NCBI GenBank assembly: GCA_020635655.1
Contig: JACJZI010000005.1
Coordinates: 124,001-188,000, forward strand
DNA: 64,000 nt
Source: Flavobacteriales bacterium
GTDB lineage: Bacteria; Bacteroidota; Bacteroidia; Flavobacteriales_F; PHOS-HE28
Direction: 5' to 3'
The position numbers were made by a program, and so were the translations under genes. The notes under the pieces were generated by a model. It was not told where the DNA came from and made no database searches. It saw only the letters and a list, made by a program, of their open reading frames with translations. Positions 34,685 through 45,426 of the stretch are shown piece by piece (position 1 is the stretch's first letter; each line of letters begins with the position of its first letter).

Positions 34685-34701
34685 GGTTCGTTCTCTCGGG
34701 C

Positions 34702-35097
34702 TTATTGGGCGGAATCGACGATGAGTGTGACGTGGTTGCTGCGTTTGCGCATACGGTAGGCACGGCCCTGCGGAGCAGGGAGCATCCGTTTCAGGGAGCG
34801 GGCCTCGTCCACCTGCACCGAACGCACGACCAGGTTGGCCGCCTCGGCTTTCTTACCCTCGTGCTTGGCTTCCCAGTTGGCGATCGCCGAACGCAGGAGT
34901 TTCTCCAGGTCGCGGCTGCTGTGGCGCGTGCTGAAGCGCAGGATGTCCAGCGCGCGGCCCACTTCGACCCCACGGATCAGGTCGGCCACCTGGCGCATGC
35001 GGCGCGGGCTGGTGGGCACGTTGCGGAGGCGGGCGACGGCTACCTGCTTCATGACCTCTTTGCGGGCTTCAGCGGCGTTCTTCTTGCGGGCTCCCAT
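34702..35097 (-). CDS. rplV: 50S ribosomal protein L22
   Basis: 131 residues. Core RNVPTSPRRMRQVADLIRGVEV, then the long beta-hairpin region (KRMLPAPQGRAYRMRKRSNHVTLIV) that lines the peptide tunnel and is the site of macrolide-resistance changes in other bacteria. The N-terminus has a short extra basic stretch. Confidence 0.97.
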   Translation of the reverse strand: MGARKKNAAEARKEVMKQVAVARLRNVPTSPRRMRQVADLIRGVEVGRALDILRFSTRHSSRDLEKLLRSAIANWEAKHEGKKAEAANLVVRSVQVDEARSLKRMLPAPQGRAYRMRKRSNHVTLIVDSAQ

Positions 35098-35103
35098 GGA
35101 TCG

Positions 35104-35373
35104 TTAGTTCTTCTTGTTGCCGGAATGTCCGCGGAAGGTGCGCGTGGGTGCGAACTCGCCCAGCTTGTGCCCCACCATGTTCTCGGTCACGTAGACCGGG
35201 ATGAACTTGTTGCCGTTGTGCACGGCGAAGGTCAGGCCGACGAAATCGGGCGTGATGGTGCTGGATCGTGACCAGGTCTTGATCACGTTCTTCTTGCCCG
35301 CGCTCTGGGCATCGCTCACACGACGCGCCAGCTTGTAGTGCACGAACGGGGGTTTCTTCAGCGAACGGCTCAT
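35104..35373 (-). CDS. rpsS: 30S ribosomal protein S19
   Basis: 89 residues with SRSLKKPPFVHYKL, RSSTITPDFVGLTFAVHNG and HKLGEFAPTRTFRGH. Head protein that pairs with S13. Confidence 0.98.
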   Translation of the reverse strand: MSRSLKKPPFVHYKLARRVSDAQSAGKKNVIKTWSRSSTITPDFVGLTFAVHNGNKFIPVYVTENMVGHKLGEFAPTRTFRGHSGNKKN

Positions 35374-35379
35374 GATCTA

Positions 35380-36219
35380 TCAGTTGGCACCGCCCTTCTT
35401 CTTGCGGCGCGCGATGATGAACTTGTTGTTCGGGTTCTTGGGATGACGGGTCTTCTTGCCCTTGGCATAGAGCCCTTTGCGGCTGCGTGGATGTCCGCCC
35501 GAGGCACGGCCTTCACCACCACCCATCGGATGGTCCACCGGGTTCATGGCCACGGCGCGTGTCCGGGGGCGGCGCCCCAACCACCGGTTGCGGCCCGCCT
35601 TGCCGCTCTTCTGCAGCATATGCTCGGAGTTGCCCACGGTGCCCACGGTGGCGATGCAATCGCACAGCACCATGCGCACCTCGCCGCTCGGCATCTTCAA
35701 CGTGGCGTATTTGCCTTCACGGGCATTGAGCTGCGCGAAAGTGCCTGCGCTGCGGGCCATGGCCCCACCCTTGCCGGGCTTCAGTTCGATATTGTGCACC
35801 AGGGTGCCCAGGGGGATCTCCGATAAGGGAAGCGCATTGCCCACTTCGGGAGGGATGCCTTTTCCGCTTTGGACCTGCTGGCCCACCTTCAGGCCGTTGG
35901 GGGAGAGGATGTACCGCTTTTCGCCATCGGCATAGTAAAGAAGAGCGATACGTGCGCTCCGGTTGGGATCGTACTCGATGCTCTTCACCGTGGCGGGGAT
36001 GCCGTGCTTGTTGCGCTTGAGGTCGATCTCGCGGAAACGTTGTTTGTGACCACCGCCGATGTAGCGCATGGTCATCTTGCCCTGGTTGTTCCGACCACCG
36101 CTCTTCGTGCGGCCCTTGGTCAGGCCGGCTTCCGGGGCCTTCTTGTCCACGCCCTGGAAGTCGGTGATCACCCGGTGACGGGTACCGGGGGTGACGGGGT
36201 TCAATTTGCGTACGCCCAT
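35380..36219 (-). CDS. rplB: 50S ribosomal protein L2
   Basis: 279 residues. The two RNA-binding domains contain GRNNQGKMTMRYIGGGHKQ and NIELKPGKGGAMARSAGT. The conserved loop AMNPVDHPMGGGEGR with its His near the peptidyl-transferase centre is intact. Needed for subunit association and tRNA binding. Confidence 0.98.
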   Translation of the reverse strand: MGVRKLNPVTPGTRHRVITDFQGVDKKAPEAGLTKGRTKSGGRNNQGKMTMRYIGGGHKQRFREIDLKRNKHGIPATVKSIEYDPNRSARIALLYYADGEKRYILSPNGLKVGQQVQSGKGIPPEVGNALPLSEIPLGTLVHNIELKPGKGGAMARSAGTFAQLNAREGKYATLKMPSGEVRMVLCDCIATVGTVGNSEHMLQKSGKAGRNRWLGRRPRTRAVAMNPVDHPMGGGEGRASGGHPRSRKGLYAKGKKTRHPKNPNNKFIIARRKKKGGAN

Positions 36220-36241
36220 GGTCGTTCGGTGCTTCTCAGGG

Positions 36242-36535
36242 TCAAATGCTGCTGTAGAGGTCGATGGACTCGCCTTCCTGGAGCGTCACGATCGCCTTCT
36301 TGTAGGCCGACGTGCGGCCATGCAGGATATCGGTCTTGGTGTAGCGGGTGCGCGTCTTGCCGCGGACGATCATGGTACGCACGCCGGTAACGGTGACACC
36401 ATAGGCCTGTTCCACGGCGTCCTTGATCTGGACCTTGTTGCTGTTGCGGTCCACCACAAAGCCGTACCGGCCCTCCTTTTCGCCTTGGGCGGTCATCTTC
36501 TCAGTGATGATCGGACGGATGAGGATCTGGTCCAT
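36242..36535 (-). CDS. rplW: 50S ribosomal protein L23
   Basis: 97 residues: ILIRPIITEKMTAQGEK and YGFVVDRNSNKVQIKDAVEQAYGVTV. Main docking site for trigger factor and SRP at the tunnel exit. It is 3 bases after rplD. Confidence 0.97.
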   Translation of the reverse strand: MDQILIRPIITEKMTAQGEKEGRYGFVVDRNSNKVQIKDAVEQAYGVTVTGVRTMIVRGKTRTRYTKTDILHGRTSAYKKAIVTLQEGESIDLYSSI

Positions 36536-36538
36536 GGC

Positions 36539-37168
36539 TTACTTGGTGAGGATGGCCTCGAGCGGAGCGATCGCGTCCTTCACGATCAGCAGGCCGTTGG
36601 CGTTCATGATATCGTAGGTGTTCAGTTCGGTGGCGGTCACCACGCGGGCACCCGGGATGTTTCGCGAACTGAGGATCAGCATTTCATCCTTGGCGGGTAC
36701 CACCAGGATCGATCGGCGGGTGCCCAGCTCAAAGGACCGGAGGATGCTGACGTACTCCTTGGTCTTCGGTGCGCCCAGGCTCACGCCATCGAGCACCTTG
36801 ATGGAGCCGTCCTTGATCTTGTGGCTGAGCGCGCTGCGGCGGGCCAGGTCCTTCACCTTCTTGTTCAACTTGAAGGAGTAGTCGCGCGGTTTGGGGCCGA
36901 AGATGCGTGCGCCGCCCTTGAAGAGCGGGTTCTTGATGCTGCCCTTGCGGGAACCGCCCGTACCCTTTTGCCGGTGGAGCTTCTTGGTGGAACCGCTCAC
37001 CTCGCTCTTCTCCAGGGTCTTGTGCGTGCCCTGGCGCTTGTTGGCGAGGTGTTGTTTTACATCCAACCAGATCGCATGATCGTTGGGCTCGATGGCGAAG
37101 ACGGCGTCGCTGAGCTTCGCCTTCTTGCCGGTGGCCTTGCCGTCGGTGCTGTAGATCTCGATCTCCAT
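36539..37168 (-). CDS. rplD: 50S ribosomal protein L4
   Basis: 209 residues. The extended loop HRQKGTGGSRKGSIKNPLFKGG (residues about 65-87) reaches into the peptide tunnel, and the C-terminal alpha/beta domain contains NTYDIMNANGLLIVKDAI. In E. coli L4 autoregulates the S10 operon; no such leader is recognisable here. It follows rplC after a single base. Confidence 0.97.
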   Translation of the reverse strand: MEIEIYSTDGKATGKKAKLSDAVFAIEPNDHAIWLDVKQHLANKRQGTHKTLEKSEVSGSTKKLHRQKGTGGSRKGSIKNPLFKGGARIFGPKPRDYSFKLNKKVKDLARRSALSHKIKDGSIKVLDGVSLGAPKTKEYVSILRSFELGTRRSILVVPAKDEMLILSSRNIPGARVVTATELNTYDIMNANGLLIVKDAIAPLEAILTK

Positions 37169-37169
37169 C

Positions 37170-37790
37170 TTATTTCCAGATGATCACGGTACTGCCCTTG
37201 GCGCCGGGCACTGAGCCCTTCACCATGAGCAGGTTCCTCTCCTTGTCGACCTTCACCACCTGCAGGTTCTCGGTGGTCTCCTGTTTTCCCCCCATGCGAC
37301 CGGCCATGCGCATGCCGCGGAACACGCGGGCGGGATAGGAACTGGCGCCCACCGAACCGGGTGCGCGGTTCCGATCATGCTGGCCGTGCGTCTGGTCGTT
37401 CACGCCGCTGAATCCGTGGCGTTTCACGACCCCCTGGAAACCCTTGCCCTTGCTGGTTCCCGTCACCGTGACGAAGGCGCCCTCCTCGAACAGGCTGGTC
37501 AGATCCACGATGTCCCCGGGCTTCAGTTCCCGCTCGAACTCCTTGAACTCATGCGCCACTCGTTTCGGCGTGGTGCCTGCCTTCTTGAAATGTCCCTTCA
37601 GGGCGGCCGGTGTGTTCTTTTCCTTGCGTTCCCCAAAGGCGAGTTGAACTGCCTGATAGCCGTCCTTCTCCTTGGTCTTCACCTGGGTGACCACACAGGG
37701 GCCCGCCTCGATCACGGTGCAACCCACCAGTTGCCCCACGCTATCGTAGAGGCTGGTCATTCCGATCTTCTTGCCGATCAATCCGCTCAT
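37170..37790 (-). CDS. rplC: 50S ribosomal protein L3
   Basis: 206 residues starting SGLIGKKIGMTSLYD, with GTSKGKGFQGVVKRHGFSG and the tip loop RAPGSVGASSYPARVFRGMRMAGRMGG that approaches the peptidyl-transferase centre. Initiator of 50S assembly with L24. Confidence 0.97.
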   Translation of the reverse strand: MSGLIGKKIGMTSLYDSVGQLVGCTVIEAGPCVVTQVKTKEKDGYQAVQLAFGERKEKNTPAALKGHFKKAGTTPKRVAHEFKEFERELKPGDIVDLTSLFEEGAFVTVTGTSKGKGFQGVVKRHGFSGVNDQTHGQHDRNRAPGSVGASSYPARVFRGMRMAGRMGGKQETTENLQVVKVDKERNLLMVKGSVPGAKGSTVIIWK

Positions 37791-37810
37791 GGCTTCGTTT
37801 CTTTAATCGG

Positions 37811-38116
37811 TCAGACCTTGATCTCGACGTCCACACCGCTGGGAAGTTCGAGCTTCATCAGGGCGTCGATCGTCTTGCTGGAGGAACTGTAGATGTCCAT
37901 CAGGCGCTTGTAGCTGCACAGTTGGAACTGTTCACGCGCCTTCTTATTGACGTGCGGTGAGCGGAGCACCGTGAAGATGCGCTTGTGCGTGGGCAGCGGA
38001 ATGGGACCGCTGACGACAGCGCCCGTGCTCTTCACCGTCTTCACGATCTTCTCGGCGCTCTTGTCGACGAGGTTGTGATCGTAGGACCGCAGCTTGATCC
38101 GGATCTTTTGGGTCAT
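37811..38116 (-). CDS. rpsJ: 30S ribosomal protein S10 (NusE)
   Basis: 101 residues with KIRIKLRSYDHNLVDKSAEKI and IPLPTHKRIFTVLRSPHVNKK. Works in the 30S head and, as NusE, in antitermination and transcription-translation coupling. It follows fusA directly; no tuf intervenes. Confidence 0.98.
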   Translation of the reverse strand: MTQKIRIKLRSYDHNLVDKSAEKIVKTVKSTGAVVSGPIPLPTHKRIFTVLRSPHVNKKAREQFQLCSYKRLMDIYSSSSKTIDALMKLELPSGVDVEIKV

Positions 38117-38130
38117 CGCGAGGGTTCTGC

Positions 38131-40239
<2,109 letters not shown>

Positions 40240-40254
40240 GTTCTTCCAGTGGAC

Positions 40255-40725
40255 TTAGAAGCGGAAATGGCTGAAGGCCTTGTTGGCCTCGGCCATCTTG
40301 TGGGTCTCTTCCTTCTTCTTGAACGCGCCGCCCTCCTCACGAGCAGCGGCCATGATCTCCTGGGCAAGGCGTGCGGCCATCCCCTTCTCGTTGCGGTTCC
40401 GGCTATACCCGATCAGCCACTTCATCGCCAGGCTCCGCTTGCGGTCGTCGCGCACGGGTTGCGGGATCTGGAAGTTGGCACCCCCGACACGGCGGGTGCG
40501 CACCTCCACCTGCGGGGTGACGTTCGTGAGGGCCTTGCGCCAGACCTCAAGGCCATCCTCGCCGGTCTTCTCGGATACGATGTCCAGGGCGTCGTAGAAG
40601 ATGCCGAAGGCCTTGTTCTTCTTGCCCTCCCACATCAGGTTGTTCACGAACTTGGTCACCGTCACATCACCGAACTTGGGGTCGGGCAGCGTGGTGACGA
40701 AGCGGTTGTTGGTGGTCTTCCTCAT
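40255..40725 (-). CDS. rpsG: 30S ribosomal protein S7
   Basis: 156 residues: starts MRKTTNNRFVTTLPDPKF, contains TKFVNNLMWEGKKNKAF, RVGGANFQIPQPV and ends EANKAFSHFRF. Nucleates assembly of the 30S head and lines the E-site. Located 15 bases from both rpsL and fusA. Confidence 0.98.
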   Translation of the reverse strand: MRKTTNNRFVTTLPDPKFGDVTVTKFVNNLMWEGKKNKAFGIFYDALDIVSEKTGEDGLEVWRKALTNVTPQVEVRTRRVGGANFQIPQPVRDDRKRSLAMKWLIGYSRNRNEKGMAARLAQEIMAAAREEGGAFKKKEETHKMAEANKAFSHFRF

Positions 40726-40740
40726 GGCTCTTGCGGGGCC

Positions 40741-41115
40741 TTATTTCTTGGGGCGCTTGGTGCCGTACTTGGATCGACGCTGGTTACGGCCCTCGACACC
40801 GGCGGTGTCGAGCACGCCACGGACGATATGGTATTTCACACCCGGCAGGTCCTTCACACGGCCTCCGCGCACCAGCACGATACTGTGCTCCTGGAGGTTA
40901 TGGCCCTCGCCGCCGATGTAGGCGATCACCTCGTAACCGTTCACGAGGCGCACCTTGGCCACCTTGCGAAGGGCCGAGTTCGGCTTCTTGGGCGTGGTGG
41001 TGTACACCTTGGTGCAAACGCCGCGGCGCTGCGGGCAGCTCGTCAGGGCCACTGACTTGCTCTTGTACCGCGCCTTCTCGCGGCCGTTCCGGATCAACTG
41101 TTGGATCGTAGGCAT
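40741..41115 (-). CDS. rpsL: 30S ribosomal protein S12
   Basis: 124 residues starting PTIQQLIRNGREK after Met. The decoding-site loops TTTPKKPNSALRKV and RGGRVKDLPGVKYH have the usual lysines (E. coli K43 and K88 positions), so no streptomycin-resistance change is present. First gene of the merged operon; a promoter with both elements lies about 60-90 bases upstream. Confidence 0.98.
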   Translation of the reverse strand: MPTIQQLIRNGREKARYKSKSVALTSCPQRRGVCTKVYTTTPKKPNSALRKVAKVRLVNGYEVIAYIGGEGHNLQEHSIVLVRGGRVKDLPGVKYHIVRGVLDTAGVEGRNQRRSKYGTKRPKK

Positions 41116-41176
41116 AGCTCCGTTTCGTCCTGTTTCTCAGCCGCTTTTGCACATGGTTGGGGCAAAAAACGGGCTG

Positions 41177-41205
41177 CAAATGTAGGAGATCTTCCTTTCA
41201 AACAA
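41177..41205 (-). promoter_or_regulatory. Promoter of the ribosomal protein operon (TTG-N18-TACATTTG)
   Basis: On the minus strand, TTG (41203-41205) and a second overlapping TTTG (41199-41202) precede TACATTTG (41177-41184) with an 18-base spacer from the first TTG. The predicted start lies near 41170, leaving a leader of about 55 bases before rpsL. No other strong promoter was seen inside the operon. Confidence 0.65.
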
Positions 41206-41285
41206 CGCAGTGTTGAAGGAATTTTCAGTCGTTCCGCAAGGGCCTATCGGCCATGACGGCTGGTCGTGAACGGCCTGTCCGGAGA

Positions 41286-43712
41286 TCAATGATGAACAAC
41301 TCGACCGACGGTCGTCTCCCGTCCCTGGGGATCGCGAAGGACGATGAACAGGACCCCCGTGGGCAATTGGCTCAGGTCCAGAACAATACGTTGTTCACGG
41401 ACATCGAGGTCCTTCAGTGTTCGTCCCTGTCCATCCACCAAGCGAAGGTCACCATCCATCCGATCCCCGTCGGTCCTTTCGATGGTGACGCTGTCCTTGG
41501 CCGGGTCCGGATAGCAGCGGAACGCGACACAGGAGGGCGCGGAAGGTCCTTCGATCGCCGTGGCCGATGTCCTCCAGGCAAAGGTGTAATCACCAGGTAC
41601 GAGGCCATCCACATCGAACCGGGCAAGCTTGTCGGTGGGGCTACCCAGAGTGCTCATCGAGTAGTTCCCCTGGTCGGTCCAGGGTGCTCCGGCATCCGGT
41701 CGGTACATCAGCGCAAGGCTGTCCTCATTGAAGGCCAGCCCACCCATGTCCTGGGCCAGTCCCGTGTCGAAGGCACCGGATGTGATCGTACGGCCATCGA
41801 ACGTGATCCGGGCGCTGATATCGGTGCCCGCCGGGAATTGTCCACCGATATGCCACCAGCGATCGGGTGAGATCGTGAACAGACCGGCCGGCTGTGCCCA
41901 GGGATCGGCCGCTACCCAGTATTCCTGCACGAACAAAGGAATATTTGAAGGCAGGGCATTCACTATGAGCAGCATGTCGGTCCGGGGCAGGTTCAGATTG
42001 CCGGGTTGGGTAAGGGTGTCCTGGTCGTTCGTGATCGCCAGGCTGATCCGGTCATCGTCGTTCACGCGCACCTCCACGGGATCGAACGGACAGGCGAACT
42101 GCACCTGTCCTGATGTACCGCCCAGGTCCGCCATGCTACGGTGGATCGTCCCGTCAGCGGCCACACAGGTCATGCTCACCGGCACATGATGGTAGGCATG
42201 ATCGGCATGGCGGAGCTTCTGGCGGAAGAAAGCAGTGACCAGGTAAGACCCGCCATCCGGCGAGACCAGGAACGAATCGACCGAGAAGGCGGCCCATCCG
42301 GGTTGAAGGATCCAATCCTCGAAATAGTCGCTGAGGTCGTATCCCGTTGCCGAGGACAGATCGTCCCGAAGGTCCTCGGTGCTGACATCCATGAACGCAT
42401 GTTGTGCGAGGAAGTTGGTCAGGCCGGACCTGAACAGACTGTCACCCAGGTAGTTGCGCAGGGTGTGCAATGCATCCGCGCCCTTGTTGTACGTGGTGGT
42501 CCCATAGGTGTGGTCCTGGGGCATATCGGCCAATGACCACCATCCCTCATCGTCGAGATGAGCCCGCTGCAGCATGCGGTGGTGGTTGTCGCGGACCTGG
42601 TCCATGTACCGTTCACTGCCATACACGGCTTCGAGGAAAAGGTAGCTGAGGTATTCCGCAAAACCTTCGTTGATGTACATCTCCTCCGCACGGCGGCATG
42701 TGATCAGATCACCGAACCAATGGTGCGCCAGTTCGTGTGCCATGGTGGCCTCATACTGCAGTCCACCGTTGACGATCGAACCCGGGTAGGAGATGTTCGT
42801 GGCATGTTCCATGGCACCTTGCGGGGTGATGCAATAGCCCACACGTTCCCAGCGGTAGGGACCGAACCAATCCTCGAACGCATCGAAGGCGTCCTTCAGA
42901 TGGATGAAGGAATTCTTCAGGTCGGTCGTGTCGTTGGCATGGTCGACGAGTTCGACCGGGATCGTATCACCGGTGATGCTTGGGAAACGATCGTGCACGG
43001 CGACGTAGTTGCTGGCGGTCACCGAGGCGAGGTAGCTCGGGACCGGTTCGTTGAGCCTCCATACCGTGAGCAACGTGTCCGGACCAGGACTGGTCTCGGA
43101 GATCCGCTCACCGTTGCACCAAACGCGTTGGCCCGCGTTGCTCAGAACGGAGAACGTGAAGGTGCACCGCTCGACGAAATCGTCGAAGCAGGGGAACCAG
43201 GCGCGCCCGAAGCTATGCGGCTGCGACTCGAAGGCCACACCAAGGTCGTAGACCACGGCCCCCGCCGTGTAGAAGCCGCCCCAGCCCGACCCATCGATGA
43301 CCGGGTCACCATGGTAATGGATCTCGGTCACGAGCGTATCTCCCGGGCCATGAGGTGCGTCCAGATCGATGTCGAGCAGTTCACCCTGTTGCGCGAAGGC
43401 GAGGTCCCCGTTCGCGCCGATCACCGAATCCACGGTCAATGCGAGCAAATCGAGGGGGAGATGGTCAATGCCCGCGATGCGAGGGGTCCAATGGAGGGTG
43501 GCCCGGCCAAATAGCAGCCCCACATCTGCCTGTGTCAGGTCCAGGTCGATCCGGGTGTCCAGGATGTCGATGCTGTCGCTCCGGGTGGCCGAAGAAGCCG
43601 GGGATCGCGCGTCCACGACCAAGGCATTCGAGGCGATCTGCCAGTTGGACCGGACATGGGTCGGAGCGGTCCATAGCAAGAGGATCAGGGCTCCGGGCAG
43701 GGTCGGTCTCAT
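41286..43712 (-). CDS. M1-family metallopeptidase exported by T9SS (type-A sorting domain)
   Basis: ATG 43712 gives 808 residues. A hydrophobic signal peptide (about 4-22) is followed by the M1 aminopeptidase-like N-domain, the substrate motif GAMEH (299-303) and the zinc site HELAH (326-330) with the third ligand Glu349 in NEGFAEYLS. The last 80 residues (CYPDPAKDSVTIE ... LDLSQLPTGVLFIVLRD) form a Por-secretion type-A C-terminal domain. The enzyme is therefore probably secreted or surface-attached through the type IX system. It is divergent from the following gene. A helical C-domain of classical M1 enzymes is replaced by beta-rich sequence. Confidence 0.9.
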   Translation of the reverse strand: MRPTLPGALILLLWTAPTHVRSNWQIASNALVVDARSPASSATRSDSIDILDTRIDLDLTQADVGLLFGRATLHWTPRIAGIDHLPLDLLALTVDSVIGANGDLAFAQQGELLDIDLDAPHGPGDTLVTEIHYHGDPVIDGSGWGGFYTAGAVVYDLGVAFESQPHSFGRAWFPCFDDFVERCTFTFSVLSNAGQRVWCNGERISETSPGPDTLLTVWRLNEPVPSYLASVTASNYVAVHDRFPSITGDTIPVELVDHANDTTDLKNSFIHLKDAFDAFEDWFGPYRWERVGYCITPQGAMEHATNISYPGSIVNGGLQYEATMAHELAHHWFGDLITCRRAEEMYINEGFAEYLSYLFLEAVYGSERYMDQVRDNHHRMLQRAHLDDEGWWSLADMPQDHTYGTTTYNKGADALHTLRNYLGDSLFRSGLTNFLAQHAFMDVSTEDLRDDLSSATGYDLSDYFEDWILQPGWAAFSVDSFLVSPDGGSYLVTAFFRQKLRHADHAYHHVPVSMTCVAADGTIHRSMADLGGTSGQVQFACPFDPVEVRVNDDDRISLAITNDQDTLTQPGNLNLPRTDMLLIVNALPSNIPLFVQEYWVAADPWAQPAGLFTISPDRWWHIGGQFPAGTDISARITFDGRTITSGAFDTGLAQDMGGLAFNEDSLALMYRPDAGAPWTDQGNYSMSTLGSPTDKLARFDVDGLVPGDYTFAWRTSATAIEGPSAPSCVAFRCYPDPAKDSVTIERTDGDRMDGDLRLVDGQGRTLKDLDVREQRIVLDLSQLPTGVLFIVLRDPQGRETTVGRVVHH

Positions 43713-43734
43713 GCGTATCAGGCTCAGCGTCCGC

Positions 43735-43742
43735 CAAAGGTA
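43735..43742 (-). promoter_or_regulatory. -7 element (TACCTTTG) for the M1 peptidase gene
   Basis: Exact TAnnTTTG on the minus strand, 22 bases before ATG 43712. No -33 TTG at the normal spacing. Confidence 0.5.
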
Positions 43743-43781
43743 TCCCCGATCCCAACGGTGGAACATGCCTGTCAGGATCCC

Positions 43782-43789
43782 TATCTTTG
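43782..43789 (+). promoter_or_regulatory. -7 element (TATCTTTG) for the helical-repeat gene
   Basis: Exact TAnnTTTG on the plus strand, 47 bases before ATG 43837. It lies back-to-back with the minus-strand element at 43735-43742. Confidence 0.5.
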
Positions 43790-43836
43790 GATGTTGGCCT
43801 TGAGATCCTGAGTACGCCCCTTGACCCCCAGCGCGG

Positions 43837-45426
43837 ATGAAGCCCAGCACCGAACTGCACGACCTGATCCGTTCCCTGTCCAAATCGGAGAAGCGCTTCT
43901 TCAAGCTGCACTCCGCGTTGCAGAGCGGGGACAAGAACTATCTGAAGATCTTCGACGCGGTCGACAAGCAGAAGACCTATGATGAGGAGGCGCTGAAGGA
44001 GCAGTTCAAGGGAGAGACGTTCATCCGTCATTTCCCCTCGGAGAAGAACCACTTGTACAAGTTGATCCTCAAGGCGTTGCGCGCATATTACAGCGAAAGC
44101 ACCTCGAGCGGACAACTGAAACAGGAGATCAAGAACATCGAGATCCTCTACGAAAAGGCGCTCTTCAAGGAATGCAACAAGCTGCTGCACCGGGCCAAGA
44201 AGCTGGCCCGCGACAATGAGAAGTTCTATTACCTGTTCGAACTGCTCAGTTGGGAGAAGATGCTGCTGGAGGAAGCCTACGAATCAGGTGTGTTCACCAA
44301 GGACCTTGACGCGCTCATCGATGAGGAGCGGAGCGTGATCGAGAAGCTGCGCAATCTGGCCGCCTATCACATCCTATACTCGAAGATCAATTACGTGTTC
44401 CGAAGTGGTGGGTACGTTCGCAGCGAGGAGGAGCACGCCATGGTGGAGGAGATCGCGCAGCATCCCTTGATCGTGGGAAAGAACACCGCCTTGAGCCACC
44501 GTGCGGCCACGATCTGTTATTACACCCAGGGTTTCTGTGCCTGGGCGAAACGGGACTGGGCCACCGCGCTGGCCAAGTTCCAGAAAGTGCGGACGATCCT
44601 TGACGGGCATGAGCTGATCAAGCGGGATCTGCAGAAGCGCTACATCCGGACATTGCATTACATCATCAATGCCCAGATCGAGCTGGGGGACCATGCCTCG
44701 GCACAGGAGAACATCGCGGCGATGCGACGATTGGGGGACTCCCAGGGATTCGGTGGGTTGCATATCGCGTTGCAGGTCTTCAATGCCAGCTATCTGAGCG
44801 AATTGCGCCTCCTGGACCGCATGGGGGAGCATGCCCGCGCCCTGGCCCTCGTGGACAAAGTGATCGAAGGCATGGAGGAGTTCGGGCCCCGTTTGCACAA
44901 GGAGCAGGAGATCGAGTTCTACTATACGCTTGCGATCGTGCACTTCGGCGCCGGGGAGATGAACAAGGCGCTGTTCTGGTTGAACAAGGTGCTGAACGAT
45001 ACCGAACCGACCCTGCGACAGGATATCTTCACGTATGCCAGATTGTTCAATCTGGTCGTGCATTACGAGCTTGGCAACTTCGATCTGCTGGAGTACATCG
45101 TGCGATCGACACATCGGTTCCTGAGCAAACGACACCGGGCGCATGACATGGAGAACGAATTGATCGATCATGTGAAGAAGTTGGGTCGCGCTACTTCTCC
45201 AACGGTGAAGCGAGAGCTCTACGCCGGACTGTACGAGCGGCTCAAGGTGCTGATGCAGGACCCGAACGAGAGCCTGGCCCTCAAGTACTTCGATTTCCTG
45301 TCCTGGGCGCGCAGCAAGGTGGAGGAGATCCCCTTCTCGGAAGCGGTGCGCCTGCGTGCGCCGAAGGGTGCACGGGCGGCGGAGCTCAACGGCCGGAAGC
45401 CAGCTCGCTCACCTTCACGATCCTGA
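43837..45426 (+). CDS. Large helical-repeat (TPR-like) cytoplasmic protein, function unknown
   Basis: 529 residues, no signal peptide or membrane segment. Almost entirely helical, with repeated A.....G....A spacing between about residues 215 and 430 (for example ATALAKFQKVR, ALALVDKVI, ALFWLNKVLND) that suggests TPR-like repeats. The N-terminus begins LIRSLSKSEKRFFKLHSAL, which resembles proteins I associate only with Flavobacteriales and related orders. A scaffold or regulatory role is a guess. The last 41 bases overlap the 3' end of the convergent OmpA-family gene, and the tail (ELNGRKPARSPSRS) is encoded there. Confidence 0.7.
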   Translation: MKPSTELHDLIRSLSKSEKRFFKLHSALQSGDKNYLKIFDAVDKQKTYDEEALKEQFKGETFIRHFPSEKNHLYKLILKALRAYYSESTSSGQLKQEIKNIEILYEKALFKECNKLLHRAKKLARDNEKFYYLFELLSWEKMLLEEAYESGVFTKDLDALIDEERSVIEKLRNLAAYHILYSKINYVFRSGGYVRSEEEHAMVEEIAQHPLIVGKNTALSHRAATICYYTQGFCAWAKRDWATALAKFQKVRTILDGHELIKRDLQKRYIRTLHYIINAQIELGDHASAQENIAAMRRLGDSQGFGGLHIALQVFNASYLSELRLLDRMGEHARALALVDKVIEGMEEFGPRLHKEQEIEFYYTLAIVHFGAGEMNKALFWLNKVLNDTEPTLRQDIFTYARLFNLVVHYELGNFDLLEYIVRSTHRFLSKRHRAHDMENELIDHVKKLGRATSPTVKRELYAGLYERLKVLMQDPNESLALKYFDFLSWARSKVEEIPFSEAVRLRAPKGARAAELNGRKPARSPSRS

